DNA from: a virus
Virus record (IMG/VR): IMGVR_UViG_3300006735_000094
Location: 1-35,586 of that record
Length of the DNA: 35,586 nucleotides
Reading direction: 5' to 3' (one strand)
In this document: positions 16,570 to 24,661 of the stretch, piece after piece
How positions within the stretch are numbered: the stretch's first letter is position 1
Layout of the letters: each line of letters begins with the position of its first letter
Position numbers and translations under genes: made by a program
The notes under the pieces: model-generated
What the model was told of the DNA's origin: nothing
Seen by the model: the letters and a program-made list of their open reading frames with translations, nothing else
Database searches by the model: none

Positions 16570-18717
16570 ATGAATATGATACCCAGCATGTCAGAGGCGG
16601 ATCTGCAACGCCTCGCGCAAATATTACAAGAACGTGGTGAGGGCCTGGCGGCCATTAACAGCGGTGAGGCGCAGCTGCTCAAAGCATTCGGCGGAGCTGG
16701 CGAAGCATTGCCAGGTACATCAGGCATGGGACCAGGGGGCGGGCCGATTCGGAGTTATCAGCAAGACGAAGCGGAAACATATTCAGGCGAATATACTGGT
16801 AGCAATGAACCTGAAGAAAAACCAGATCAAGGAGATTTTGAAACTAGGCCAGAGGTTATAGTAAACCGAAAATCTAGCCCAGATGACAACGACAACGACA
16901 CGCCGCCACCGCCACCCCCCAAATACTACGACACGCTAGGAAACGAATACAGCACGCCGGAAGCCAGGGACGCGGCAAACGTTGAAATCAAAGTCGAGCA
17001 GGACACGCTTGCAGGGTCATTTACTGGCCTTATGACTGATTCTAATTTTGAGGTCATGAAGTCAAAAGGTGAACTGCCGACATTCAAATATTTGTCTGAG
17101 GATGATGTCAAAGCGCAGTTTGACCAGCAACTAGGTGTAGCAGCCGAGGAAGGCCGCACCGAGGTTCCAAGACTTGCGGAGCTGTTGAACACATACCTGA
17201 ACACTACTGACGAAACAACAGGCGAATATATTAATTTTGATAAAGCCTACCAGGATTATATTGATCAGATCACAGTAGAAAACGGCGGGACATTACCTTT
17301 TAATAGGCTTTCTGAGCCTACGATGCGTGCAATGTGGGAAACCGCGATGTCGAAGGCCCGCCGAACGGAAGCATTTGAACTGACTCCGCAAGAGGTTGCA
17401 GCATTTGAAAGGGATGCTCCGCAAATCGGCGTGGTTGACGATGCAGCTACCACAACCATGGACCAGGTTAAAGGTACGGAAGCGGCAACGGTTGGAACTG
17501 TTGATGACCCTGGCGTTGTCACGGTTGACACCATCACGGCACTGAACCAGGAAGAAATTAATACAATCGGCCAGCTGGATGATTTAGCACAAGAGCTGCT
17601 GGATCGACTCCGAGGTGCTGCCACAAGTCCCGCGCAGCTTCAGCTGAAACGCTCAACAGAACAAAATTTAAAACAGCTGCTTGGACTTCAAGCCGGAGCA
17701 GCTGCTGATCCTGCACGGATAAAGCAGCTGCGCGATTTGTGGATGTCAACCCAACAGGAAGCCACGGGCCAGGCTGCCGAGCTACGCGCCCAGGAAACCA
17801 TCGATGCTGAGAAACAGCTCATTGAGGTGTACCGCGTCAAGGGTACGATGGAGCTGCAAGTTGAGCTGGCAAATTTGGAAACCCAGCGGCAAACCGCGTT
17901 AAAGAATGCCGAGTTTGCCCAGGCCCGTGAACTGGCTATCCAGCAAACCGCACTGACCAGGGTTATTACTCAGGCAAACCTGGAAACGAATGTAAACCTG
18001 AAAAACCTGGAAACCAGGCGGATCATGGCCGTGGAGCAAGGCAAGCTGGACCTGGCCACCAAGCTCGCAAATCTTCAGAAAGATTTATCGATTGCTCAGG
18101 TCAACGCGAATCTAAGCCTACAAAGCCGCGCCATGGATGACGCCTTGGCCATTGCCGCCTACAAAGGTGACATGGCCGCGCAGCAGCTCGAAACAACCAT
18201 CGATCTTGCGGGCATGGAAGCGGATCTTAAAATGATGGGTTTTGACCTTCAGCGGGATCTTGCGGACCTGGATGCAGCAACTCAAAAATATATTGCAGAA
18301 TTAGGCGCACAGTGGCGGCGTGAATCTGCAAAGCAGCAGCGTGATGATCAAATGCTTTCAAGCCTGGTAAGCCTTGCCGGAACTGCACTTGGAACATGGG
18401 CAAGTCTAAGCTCTGACATCCGCATGAAAAAAGATGTAAGCCAAGGCGATGCCGAGGTCGAAGGATTCCTGGATGCGCTGAATGCTTATCAATATAAGTA
18501 TAGAAACCCAAACACTCCCAATGCTGATGCTGGGGTATTTATTGGAATCAGCGCCCAGGATATGGAACGGAGTAAGATGGGTCGGAATTTTGTGAATGAT
18601 ACGCCAAACGGAAAACAGATTGATATGAACCAGGGCCTTGCGGCGATTCTGGCAGGACAAGCCAATCTAAACCAAAGAATAAGGGAGCTGGAAAATGGCC
18701 GTAGCAGCCGCGGATAA
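16570..18717 (+). CDS. Internal virion-type protein with C-terminal S74 intramolecular chaperone domain
   Basis: A 715-residue protein. Residues 1-110 are low complexity with a poly-Pro run (DTPPPPPPKYY near 112-122). The middle, about 330-600, is a long Ala/Gln/Leu helical coiled-coil region. The last 101 residues start SDIRMKKDV (S615, codon at 18412) and continue with FLDALNAYQYKYRN, GVFIGISAQDMERS and a final NLNQRIRELE coiled coil, which is the peptidase S74 chaperone layout. S74 domains cleave themselves just before the Ser of an SDxRxK motif, so a roughly 614-residue mature product is predicted. S74 is usually found on fibres; here the body looks like an internal or ejection protein. 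It overlaps the next gene by 23 bases. Confidence 0.7.
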   Translation: MNMIPSMSEADLQRLAQILQERGEGLAAINSGEAQLLKAFGGAGEALPGTSGMGPGGGPIRSYQQDEAETYSGEYTGSNEPEEKPDQGDFETRPEVIVNRKSSPDDNDNDTPPPPPPKYYDTLGNEYSTPEARDAANVEIKVEQDTLAGSFTGLMTDSNFEVMKSKGELPTFKYLSEDDVKAQFDQQLGVAAEEGRTEVPRLAELLNTYLNTTDETTGEYINFDKAYQDYIDQITVENGGTLPFNRLSEPTMRAMWETAMSKARRTEAFELTPQEVAAFERDAPQIGVVDDAATTTMDQVKGTEAATVGTVDDPGVVTVDTITALNQEEINTIGQLDDLAQELLDRLRGAATSPAQLQLKRSTEQNLKQLLGLQAGAAADPARIKQLRDLWMSTQQEATGQAAELRAQETIDAEKQLIEVYRVKGTMELQVELANLETQRQTALKNAEFAQARELAIQQTALTRVITQANLETNVNLKNLETRRIMAVEQGKLDLATKLANLQKDLSIAQVNANLSLQSRAMDDALAIAAYKGDMAAQQLETTIDLAGMEADLKMMGFDLQRDLADLDAATQKYIAELGAQWRRESAKQQRDDQMLSSLVSLAGTALGTWASLSSDIRMKKDVSQGDAEVEGFLDALNAYQYKYRNPNTPNADAGVFIGISAQDMERSKMGRNFVNDTPNGKQIDMNQGLAAILAGQANLNQRIRELENGRSSRG

Positions 18718-20458
18718 TCCGAATAAGTATTTAGACCCTGCCGCATTTGCGGCCATGGTTCAGCGAATGGGTGGCGATGAAGCTGCTACCAGGCGAAGCC
18801 TAACCGCATTAGGTTTCAATCTGCCAGGGGCCGAGCCATCCGCTGAAGGCGGCAAGGATCCGCTGGTGCAGGATTTTTTAAATATGATAGCGCGTGGAAA
18901 CGTGCAGCCCCCTTCTGAAGAAATTACAGCCTTAGAAGAATCCAGGCCACCGTGGGATGTTGACCCGCTAAAAGCTGGTTTAATTGAACCCTTAGACGCC
19001 GAACCAACAGCTGATGCCGCTGTTACCACAGCCATGCAAGATCAGTCTGAAGTAGCAAAAAGGACATCACTACAAAGGCCAGAAGGTGATAAGCCTTCAC
19101 CCCTCGGCGGTTCATTCATTCAGGACATGTTTCAAAGTGAACCTGAGCCATTAAAAGAAACTGCGCAGCTGCTGGAAGAAAAGCAGGAAGTCAAAGAGGA
19201 ACCCGTTGATGAAATTGTTGAGGTGGAAGTCGATGAGGAACCTGGTTTTACTGGCTATCCAGTCGATTTTAGTACGACATTTAAGCAATCTGTTGATACC
19301 AACATTCTCAATCAACAGGCAAAAGACAGCGCATTAAAAGCCATTGAGTTTGCACAAGCTCAATACGAATTTATGGATAAAAATTTCGACATTAAAATAG
19401 ATGTCGATGCGCTTACCAAAAATATTGATCAGTCTATTTCAGACTATACAACCAAAATCGATGAGATTGCCCAGGAAGAGATAAGCCCGCCCTTTGAAGG
19501 CGATACCATGCGGAAAGTTTTGGCCGTGATCGGTGCAGCACTCGGAGCAGCTGCCTCGACATTTGGCGGTACGCCTAACTATGCACTTCAAATTATTGAC
19601 AAGGCGATTGATCGGGATCAGCAGAAAAAGCTGAAATCTAAAGAAATGAGGATGTTGTCAGCCAGAGAGCAGCGGCGTATTCTACAAGAGCAGCGCGGCC
19701 AAATGCTTCAGTTTGCACTGAACAAAACAAACCAGGCGATTCAAGCTGCACAGATGAAAGGCCAAGCAGCTCAATCACTATCGACATTGCAGATGTTAAA
19801 GGCGCAGCTGGAACAGGGCGCACAGCAGAATATTGACACGATCACAGCAAGCGCGATCAAAAACTATTTTGCAATGATGACGCAAGTGATGGCGAAAGAG
19901 CGCGGCAAAGGAAGGAATTACATTCCTGGCCTGGGCGTCATTACTGGCAGCCCGTCAAAAGAGGAAATGGCAAACATTAGAAAAGAGGGACAAACCTTTT
20001 CAGCGGGTTATTACGAAATTATTAAAAACCGCAACATTGCCATTGAAATGATGGATAAGCTAGACCAAGAGGGAGCTATCAATACCACGGTTCAATCTGG
20101 TTTAGGAATCCGTGGACTGAAAGGAAAGCAGTATAAGAATCTTGAGCAAGCCGCGACACTCATTTTCCTGAAATACAAAAATGACATTGCGAAAGTAGGT
20201 CAGGCGATGAGTGCAGCAGAGCAACAGCTGGTGGAAAGAGTCTTGCCGCAAACTACGCTGGCAACCATTACGCTGGGCGAGCTGAGGATTGCATTGGATG
20301 AACTGGATCGATTCCTGGAAAGCCGAGCTTACGGTTTACAGATGGGCATGGGCATCATGCCGACACAAAGGGATCTAAATTTCCAAGATTTTGCTGGCAT
20401 GTACGGACAGCAGCAGCCCACAAAAGAAGTGCCAGGCGTGAAAAAGGTTACTGACTGA
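18695..20458 (+). CDS. Internal virion / ejection protein (putative)
   Basis: A 587-residue protein of unknown family. Residues 1-60 contain a helical motif (YLDPAAFAAMVQRMGGDEAATRRSL). Residues 150-185 are very acidic, and about 210-265 are coiled coil. A short hydrophobic Ala/Gly segment lies at 274-290 (VLAVIGAALGAAASTFGG). After it comes a long Gln/Ala/Lys-rich helical region (about 300-390). A short membrane-active segment within a long helical protein, encoded between the nozzle and the last structural gene, is the usual look of podovirus ejection proteins that help DNA cross the envelope. The start overlaps the previous gene by 23 bases and the stop overlaps the next ATG (ATGA-type coupling at 20456-20460). 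Confidence 0.6.
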   Translation: MAVAAADNPNKYLDPAAFAAMVQRMGGDEAATRRSLTALGFNLPGAEPSAEGGKDPLVQDFLNMIARGNVQPPSEEITALEESRPPWDVDPLKAGLIEPLDAEPTADAAVTTAMQDQSEVAKRTSLQRPEGDKPSPLGGSFIQDMFQSEPEPLKETAQLLEEKQEVKEEPVDEIVEVEVDEEPGFTGYPVDFSTTFKQSVDTNILNQQAKDSALKAIEFAQAQYEFMDKNFDIKIDVDALTKNIDQSISDYTTKIDEIAQEEISPPFEGDTMRKVLAVIGAALGAAASTFGGTPNYALQIIDKAIDRDQQKKLKSKEMRMLSAREQRRILQEQRGQMLQFALNKTNQAIQAAQMKGQAAQSLSTLQMLKAQLEQGAQQNIDTITASAIKNYFAMMTQVMAKERGKGRNYIPGLGVITGSPSKEEMANIRKEGQTFSAGYYEIIKNRNIAIEMMDKLDQEGAINTTVQSGLGIRGLKGKQYKNLEQAATLIFLKYKNDIAKVGQAMSAAEQQLVERVLPQTTLATITLGELRIALDELDRFLESRAYGLQMGMGIMPTQRDLNFQDFAGMYGQQQPTKEVPGVKKVTD

Positions 20459-22887
20459 TGGCCCGACTTTATTCCTACCGAGATCAAACTGGCGTCACCG
20501 TAGCGGATGAGCGCGTTGCGGATCTAATCGGATCCGGCGATTACTCTTTTATAAAAGGCCAGGAAATCTTTCTGCTTGGACCTGACCAGGCACTCTATAC
20601 CGTGCCAGCCGAGAATGCACGGATGGCCCTGGAAGCGGGATATACTTATGCGCCCGAATCGGAAAAAGAAAAAAAGCTGCTTCAGCAAGAAATCAAAGAT
20701 GATCCATTAAGTGAAGTAAAATCCGGCGCTATGGGTTTTGCCCGTGGGCTGACATTCGGATTATCGGATGCCGCGCTGAAAGGCATGGGTATGAGCGCGG
20801 ATGAGGTTCGCATGTACCGCGAAGAAAATCCTATCAGCTCCACCACGGGGGAAATCGCTTCATTCTTTGTTCCCTTTCTTGGAACGGGTGCAGCTGCCAG
20901 AGCAGCGGGCCGAGGGGTCCAGGCGTTGATGAAAACCAAGGGCGCAGCTGGTGCAGCACGTACTCCGCTGGTTGGCGGCATAGCAGAAAAGGCTTTTAAA
21001 TCCCGCCCTGTTTTGGGGGCCGCTGGGGGGGCTGCCGAGGGCGCCGTAGTCGGATCGATGTATGCAGCAAGTGATTTTATTCTGGATGAAGAAATTAACA
21101 TTCCTCTAGCTGCCGAGCATGTCATGGCGGGCGCTGGTTGGGGTGCAGCTGCTGGGGGCCTGTTGGGGGGCATAAGCAGTGTACTTGCTAAAGGCCAAAG
21201 CAAACTGACCGATGCAGCAAATTTTCGATATTGGAAAAGTTTAGATCCACGTAACCCTGAGCTGATGCTGGCCACCCAAAAGCTAGGCTATCCTGAACGG
21301 GTTGAGGAACTAGGTAAATTTATTAGATCCCTAGACAAGCAGGGCGTGATTCAGAATCTCGGCAAACATGAAGAAATGTGGCGTGAGATTTCTGATGATC
21401 TGCTGCCAGCTGCTGGGCGTGATATTGGAACCATCATCAAATCCATCACTGACAAGCAGAAAAGCCTCAAAGGTCAGATCGAGGATCTGATGTTTGATCC
21501 CGTTTCAGTGGCCGATGAAATGCGCGAGCAGATCCTGGGGAGGATGTTACAGAAAGGTGTAACTAATGATCCAACAATGCTTAAAAAAATTAAGCGTGCA
21601 GAAAAAGCCATCAACGCTTTTGAGGATCTTGCTTATAAAAACATGCACCCCGTACTTAAAAAAATACGTGCGGGCAAAACACTGACCTTTGAAGAATCCG
21701 AAGCACAAAAGAAAATCTTCCAGAAATTCCTGGCGAATTTTAACAAGAATCCGAGGGATGCTGATTTTTATAATGTCATGGCTGGCATTATTCGTGAGCG
21801 TTCAGAGGATTCTCTGGAAGCGATTTCGCAACGCCTTGGACAAACTAAAGGCATCCCGCTGGACCTGGTGCAAAAGTTTAAGGAAACAAAAAAACTTTAC
21901 GGAAATCTAGCCACGGTTCAGAAGATTCTTGAGGGCGCCATTGCCAGGGAAAAGCGAAACAATATGTTTGGCCTAACTGATTACATCATGGGATCGGCAC
22001 TCGGCGGATCCACGGGCGTAATGGTCGGCGCGGAGTCTCTGCTTTCTGGTGGATTGGCAGCAGCTGGGATGACAGCAGCCGGAATGATAGGGCGAAAGTA
22101 TTTACGAGAATCTGGGGATCTGCTGGCAGCCCGTATGCTTGGCCGCATGGATGACTATGGCGGAATGCTTAATTTTGCCACCAAGTCCGAGGAAAAGATC
22201 ATGAAGGGAATCAATGCCATTTCCCGCGGAACAGCTGCCACCATGTCGGATCCAACACCGCCCACGCCGGAAAAGACTGTTTCCCAATTTAAGACCATCC
22301 GTGATGATTTGAATAATATGATGGGAAACCCTCAAGCCTTGCAGCCTCGGCTCGCCGCAATGGTTCCAGAATCCAATGGTGATCAGACCATGAACCAGGA
22401 ACTGATTCAGACCATGGCCAACGGGATCGGATACCTACACCAAAATATGCCAGGCAATCCACTGAATGACAACATGGCAGTTTTCCAGAACGATGAGCCG
22501 ATCCTGCCGCCGTTTCCTGACATCATCCGTTTCATGCGCCGCGTGGAAATCATGAATGACCCGAATCGGATTCTCATGCACGTAGCAGCTGGCACGCTGA
22601 TGCCGGAACATTTAAATACCATACAGCAAGTTTATCCTCGGCTTTACCAAGATCAGATGAGGCGGTTGATGGAATCGTTTATGAACCGCACGCCGAAACT
22701 TTCACCTCAGATCCGAAACAATCTGAGTAGATTTTTTGAATTCAATATGGATCCTACGCTTAACTTTGTGCCTCAGCTGCAAGAGCAATATCAGCAGCAG
22801 CCGCCAGAGCAGCAGCAGCGCAGAGGCAAGATCGAAGCGGGTCCGTTCATGACCATGGCGGAGGACGCCCAGGTGATTGGAGGATGA
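20458..22887 (+). CDS. Large internal virion / ejection protein with glycine-zipper segments
   Basis: An 809-residue protein. Its N-terminus (YSYRDQTGVTVADERVADLI) looks like a small folded domain, followed by a conserved FARGLTFGLSDAALKG segment at about 94-108. Several Ala/Gly-rich hydrophobic stretches follow at about 131-155, 185-205, 222-245 and 508-545, with GxxxG spacing typical of glycine zippers that insert into membranes. A helical, Lys/Glu-rich region lies between them, and the C-terminus is Gln/Pro rich. I recognise this pattern from large phage proteins encoded at the end of the structural operon and interpret it as a DNA-ejection protein. The overlap with the following small membrane-protein gene suggests one late transcript. 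Confidence 0.6.
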   Translation: MARLYSYRDQTGVTVADERVADLIGSGDYSFIKGQEIFLLGPDQALYTVPAENARMALEAGYTYAPESEKEKKLLQQEIKDDPLSEVKSGAMGFARGLTFGLSDAALKGMGMSADEVRMYREENPISSTTGEIASFFVPFLGTGAAARAAGRGVQALMKTKGAAGAARTPLVGGIAEKAFKSRPVLGAAGGAAEGAVVGSMYAASDFILDEEINIPLAAEHVMAGAGWGAAAGGLLGGISSVLAKGQSKLTDAANFRYWKSLDPRNPELMLATQKLGYPERVEELGKFIRSLDKQGVIQNLGKHEEMWREISDDLLPAAGRDIGTIIKSITDKQKSLKGQIEDLMFDPVSVADEMREQILGRMLQKGVTNDPTMLKKIKRAEKAINAFEDLAYKNMHPVLKKIRAGKTLTFEESEAQKKIFQKFLANFNKNPRDADFYNVMAGIIRERSEDSLEAISQRLGQTKGIPLDLVQKFKETKKLYGNLATVQKILEGAIAREKRNNMFGLTDYIMGSALGGSTGVMVGAESLLSGGLAAAGMTAAGMIGRKYLRESGDLLAARMLGRMDDYGGMLNFATKSEEKIMKGINAISRGTAATMSDPTPPTPEKTVSQFKTIRDDLNNMMGNPQALQPRLAAMVPESNGDQTMNQELIQTMANGIGYLHQNMPGNPLNDNMAVFQNDEPILPPFPDIIRFMRRVEIMNDPNRILMHVAAGTLMPEHLNTIQQVYPRLYQDQMRRLMESFMNRTPKLSPQIRNNLSRFFEFNMDPTLNFVPQLQEQYQQQPPEQQQRRGKIEAGPFMTMAEDAQVIGG

Positions 22888-23342
22888 TGAAATATTTTCT
22901 TATCATATTTTTATTATTAGCAGGAACCGCATTTGGAACAGGGCATCATGCCAAACAACATCCAATGGATGCACAGCTGGCTCAGTCGCAAGTACCGCCG
23001 GAGCCACAATTCCAATCATTTCATGCAATGCAGCCGCAAGCTTCTGGGATTAATGAATTGCCTAATCAGATCATTGATATGTTTATGGGCCAGGGCATAG
23101 TGGGGGCTATGCTGATCATACTCGGCTTTTGGTTTTACAGAACAGAAACCCAGGCGCGTCAGGATCGGATTAAATTAACAGATAAATTTGAGCAGCTGGT
23201 GCGGGACAGTCTTGATAAAACGGATTGGATTGAGGTGAAAACTGGAATCGGACAACTGGACACGCGGATGCAGAATGTTGAGCGTGAAGTTGAATCCCTT
23301 AAAGAGTTTGTCATTGCCGGAAGATTAGGAGGGAGAAGTTAA
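22884..23342 (+). CDS. Membrane protein, holin candidate 1
   Basis: A 152-residue protein. Residues 1-18 (MMKYFLIIFLLLAGTAFG) form a signal peptide or first membrane helix. Residues 19-65 are Gln/Pro/His rich and probably periplasmic. Residues 68-85 (MGQGIVGAMLIILGFWFY) form a clear membrane helix. The remaining 65 residues are charged, with a coiled coil around 115-145. Two membrane segments, location immediately ahead of an endolysin gene and a coiled-coil tail fit a holin or holin-like pore, although an inner-membrane spanin component is also possible. There is an AGG-type site, and the start overlaps the previous stop. Membrane topology is well supported; the holin role is inference. Confidence 0.6.
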   Translation: MMKYFLIIFLLLAGTAFGTGHHAKQHPMDAQLAQSQVPPEPQFQSFHAMQPQASGINELPNQIIDMFMGQGIVGAMLIILGFWFYRTETQARQDRIKLTDKFEQLVRDSLDKTDWIEVKTGIGQLDTRMQNVEREVESLKEFVIAGRLGGRS

Positions 23343-23367
23343 ATTAACTCATGGATGAAAGGATAAA

Positions 23368-23550
23368 ATGGTAGTTCCATTATTAGCTGGTGCAGCTAAA
23401 ACCATGGTGATCTCGATGCTATCTGAAAAGGTCGTTTTGCGGGTCATGTTGATGCTTGCTGAATGGGCAGCGGCGCGATCCACAAATAGCCTGGATGATA
23501 AGATTGTTACCGAAATCCGCGGCAAGCTTGAAGCGGATGGGAAACTATAA
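23368..23550 (+). CDS. Small lysis-cassette protein, possible holin or holin partner
   Basis: A 60-residue protein with an AAGGAT ribosome-binding site. The first 34 residues are hydrophobic (LLAGAAKTMVISMLSEKVVLRVMLMLAEWAAA), and the end is LDDKIVTEIRGKLEADGKL. The combination LAEW...LDDKIV occurs in small proteins next to endolysins in several phages. The hydrophobic part contains charged residues, so it may be an amphipathic helix and not a true membrane span. Between a membrane protein and the M15 endolysin, a role in lysis is likely but not proven. Confidence 0.55.
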   Translation: MVVPLLAGAAKTMVISMLSEKVVLRVMLMLAEWAAARSTNSLDDKIVTEIRGKLEADGKL

Positions 23551-23601
23551 TGAGAATCGCATATTTTACGGCGGACTTTCATTATTGCATTGGGGGGCTT
23601 T

Positions 23602-23973
23602 ATGGCTGAAATGATTACACCAAATTTCAGCAGGGCCGAAATGCGATGTAAATGCGGCACTTGTAAACGTGACGAAATGAATCCTGAATTCATGAAAATG
23701 CTTCAGGAACTTAGAAACATTTGCGGCCCGTTAAAAGTGACTAGCGGATACCGCTGCGAGCAGCACAATAAAGATTCTGGGGGTTATCCGAAATCAGCTC
23801 ATGTTCAGGGCTGCGCGGCTGACATCCAGATATATGGACCGAGGGCATTAAAGCTCATGGAAGAATCCCGCAAGGTCGGATTCCGTGGGATTGGATTTTC
23901 TCAGAAGGGTCCGCACCATCAACGCTTCATCCATCTTGACACGTTAGAGCGTGAAGCTGTTTGGAGCTACTAA
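23602..23973 (+). CDS. Endolysin, peptidase M15 family (Peptidase_M15_3 type)
   Basis: A 123-residue zinc peptidase. The motif SAHVQGCAADI supplies H67 and D74, and FIHLD supplies H111; together these are the three zinc ligands of the M15 (D-Ala-D-Ala carboxypeptidase / VanY-like) fold. Further conserved points are the Cys pair near 16-21, the MNPEFMKMLQELR segment and TSGYRCEQHN. It would cut the peptide cross-bridges of peptidoglycan at the end of infection. I chose the ATG at 23602, with a GGGGGG stretch ahead of it, over an in-frame TTG at 23590. There is no signal peptide, so it needs a holin. Its stop overlaps the next small gene (TAATG). Confidence 0.88.
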   Translation: MAEMITPNFSRAEMRCKCGTCKRDEMNPEFMKMLQELRNICGPLKVTSGYRCEQHNKDSGGYPKSAHVQGCAADIQIYGPRALKLMEESRKVGFRGIGFSQKGPHHQRFIHLDTLEREAVWSY

Positions 23974-24077
23974 TGTTATTACCAGATGAAAGGAACCAAA
24001 TGCCAGGAATACACTACGGAAAGAAGTCAATGATGAATAAGCCGAAGCGCAAAAAGCGCATGAAAAAAGGGAAATAG
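23973..24077 (+). CDS. Basic micro-protein (34 residues)
   Basis: A short gene that starts in a TAATG overlap with the endolysin stop, the kind of coupling seen throughout this operon. It encodes 34 residues, and the last 15 are mostly Lys and Arg (KPKRKKRMKKGK). Such short, very basic tails are common at the ends of structural or lysis operons in environmental phages and may bind DNA or pack inside the capsid. I do not know a named family. It is the last rightward gene before attP. Confidence 0.5.
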   Translation: MLLPDERNQMPGIHYGKKSMMNKPKRKKRMKKGK

Positions 24078-24127
24078 GTTTATACATTGTTTCGACATTT
24101 AGGGATGGTTTAGACATGTTTAAACAT
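24078..24127 (+). repeat. P-arm direct repeats (four copies, GTTTAGACATT-like)
   Basis: Four copies of a related motif occur in the same orientation: GTTTATACATT (24078-24088), GTTTCGACATT (24089-24099), GTTTAGACAT (24108-24117) and GTTTAAACAT (24118-24127). The first pair and the second pair are each head to tail. They lie upstream of the tRNA core and are the likely arm-type integrase binding sites. Confidence 0.7.
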
Positions 24128-24143
24128 CCAAATCATCCCTAAA
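24098..24143. repeat. Inverted repeat in the attP left arm
   Basis: TTTAGGGATG (24098-24107) and CATCCCTAAA (24134-24143) form a perfect 10-base inverted repeat around a 26-base centre that contains two of the arm repeats. It may be a bidirectional terminator between convergent operons or a binding site for a bending or excision factor. The T tract after it is poor (ATTGATTTT), so I do not call it a terminator. Confidence 0.55.
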
Positions 24144-24168
24144 GTATTGATTTTACTAATGGCCGTCA

Positions 24169-24215
24169 GGCTCATAACCCGAAGGTCAGAGGTTCGAATC
24201 CTCTCCCCGCTACCA
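24169..24215 (+). other. attP core: 3' portion of a CAT-anticodon tRNA, probably initiator tRNA
   Basis: The sequence GGCTCATAACCCGAAGG, a perfect T-stem AGAGG/CCTCT around the loop TTCGAAT, and an encoded CCA end reproduce the anticodon loop to 3' end of a tRNA. The GG-CTCATAA-CCCGA anticodon arm resembles bacterial initiator tRNA-fMet. Upstream of about 24165 there is no D-arm or acceptor strand, and the anticodon stem has an A where G would be expected (24168), so this is a fragment and not a working tRNA. Integration here would rebuild the 3' end of the host tRNA gene. Confidence 0.85.
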
Positions 24216-24271
24216 GTTTTTTCAACGGTTTACAAGCATTTGTGCCTTCCATGGCTCAGTAAAAAACGTCC

Positions 24272-24294
24272 GTTTAGACATTCGTTTAGACATT
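24272..24294 (+). repeat. P'-arm direct repeats (two copies, GTTTAGACATT)
   Basis: Two exact copies of GTTTAGACATT at 24272-24282 and 24284-24294 lie 12 bases apart, downstream of the core and in the same orientation as the four copies on the other side. The last base touches the stop codon of the leftward gene ending at 24294. They are likely P' arm integrase sites. Confidence 0.72.
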
Positions 24295-24659
24295 CAGGCG
24301 GGAACTTTAAAACTTTTAAGAATTCTCTTAACATGATGAAGCTTTAATTCTGCTTCAGTTTCCGGTTTGGTGCTGATAATCATTGCAGGTTGAATCCCTT
24401 CCTTAACGATAGTAAAATCTGAAATAGGTTTTACTGATACACCATGTTGGGTCAGATATTTTAATGCTCGGCATATATCCCATTGATCACTATCAAAACG
24501 TGCTTTGATACGCACTGAATCATTGATGATCGTCCGTTCCAATATTGTCATGCCATCTTCTTCTGTTATCCGATCCAGTTCAAATAAAAATTTCTCATCC
24601 TGGTATTTTTCCATGTTACAAATGGCATAGGTGCGTTCCACTATTGTTCCCTGTTTCAT
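24294..24659 (-). CDS. Unknown protein, end of the leftward operon
   Basis: A 121-residue protein of no family I recognise. The ATG at 24659 is preceded by GGAGG six bases away; an in-frame TTG at 24665 is unlikely to be the start. The sequence is mixed alpha/beta with no membrane segment: YAICNMEKYQDEKFLFELD, then ILERTIINDSVRIKARFDSD, then a Lys- and His-containing C-terminus (LHHVKRILKSFKV). It is the last gene of the operon that carries the integrase and repressor, and its stop codon abuts the P' arm repeats. A role in lysogeny, superinfection exclusion or excision is possible from its position, but nothing in the sequence proves it. Confidence 0.65.
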   Translation of the reverse strand: MKQGTIVERTYAICNMEKYQDEKFLFELDRITEEDGMTILERTIINDSVRIKARFDSDQWDICRALKYLTQHGVSVKPISDFTIVKEGIQPAMIISTKPETEAELKLHHVKRILKSFKVPA

Positions 24660-24661
24660 TT

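Larger units (their letters stand above)
24078..24294. other. attP attachment region
   Basis: This 217-base stretch has no gene. Its centre is a tRNA 3' fragment (core) and its flanks carry six copies of an 11-base direct repeat, four to the left and two to the right. It lies between the end of the late operon and the end of the leftward integrase operon. This arrangement matches a tyrosine-recombinase attP with P and P' arms. Phage genes continue on both sides, so the site is attP and not attL or attR. Confidence 0.8.

Noticed and set aside
20682-21275. 197-residue minus-strand ORF
   Set aside because: It is antisense to the 809-residue virion protein, Ala/Pro/Ser rich because of the Gly/Ala codons on the other strand, and lacks a ribosome-binding site or family resemblance.
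24098-24143. Rho-independent terminator
   Set aside because: The stem is good but the centre is long and no clear T tract follows on either strand, so it is listed only as an inverted repeat.
24161-24215. Functional tRNA gene
   Set aside because: Only the anticodon arm, variable region, T arm and 3' end are present; the D arm and 5' acceptor strand are missing and the anticodon stem has a mismatch.
24147-24347. 66-residue plus-strand ORF across attP
   Set aside because: It would translate the tRNA fragment and arm repeats; it has no proper start signal.
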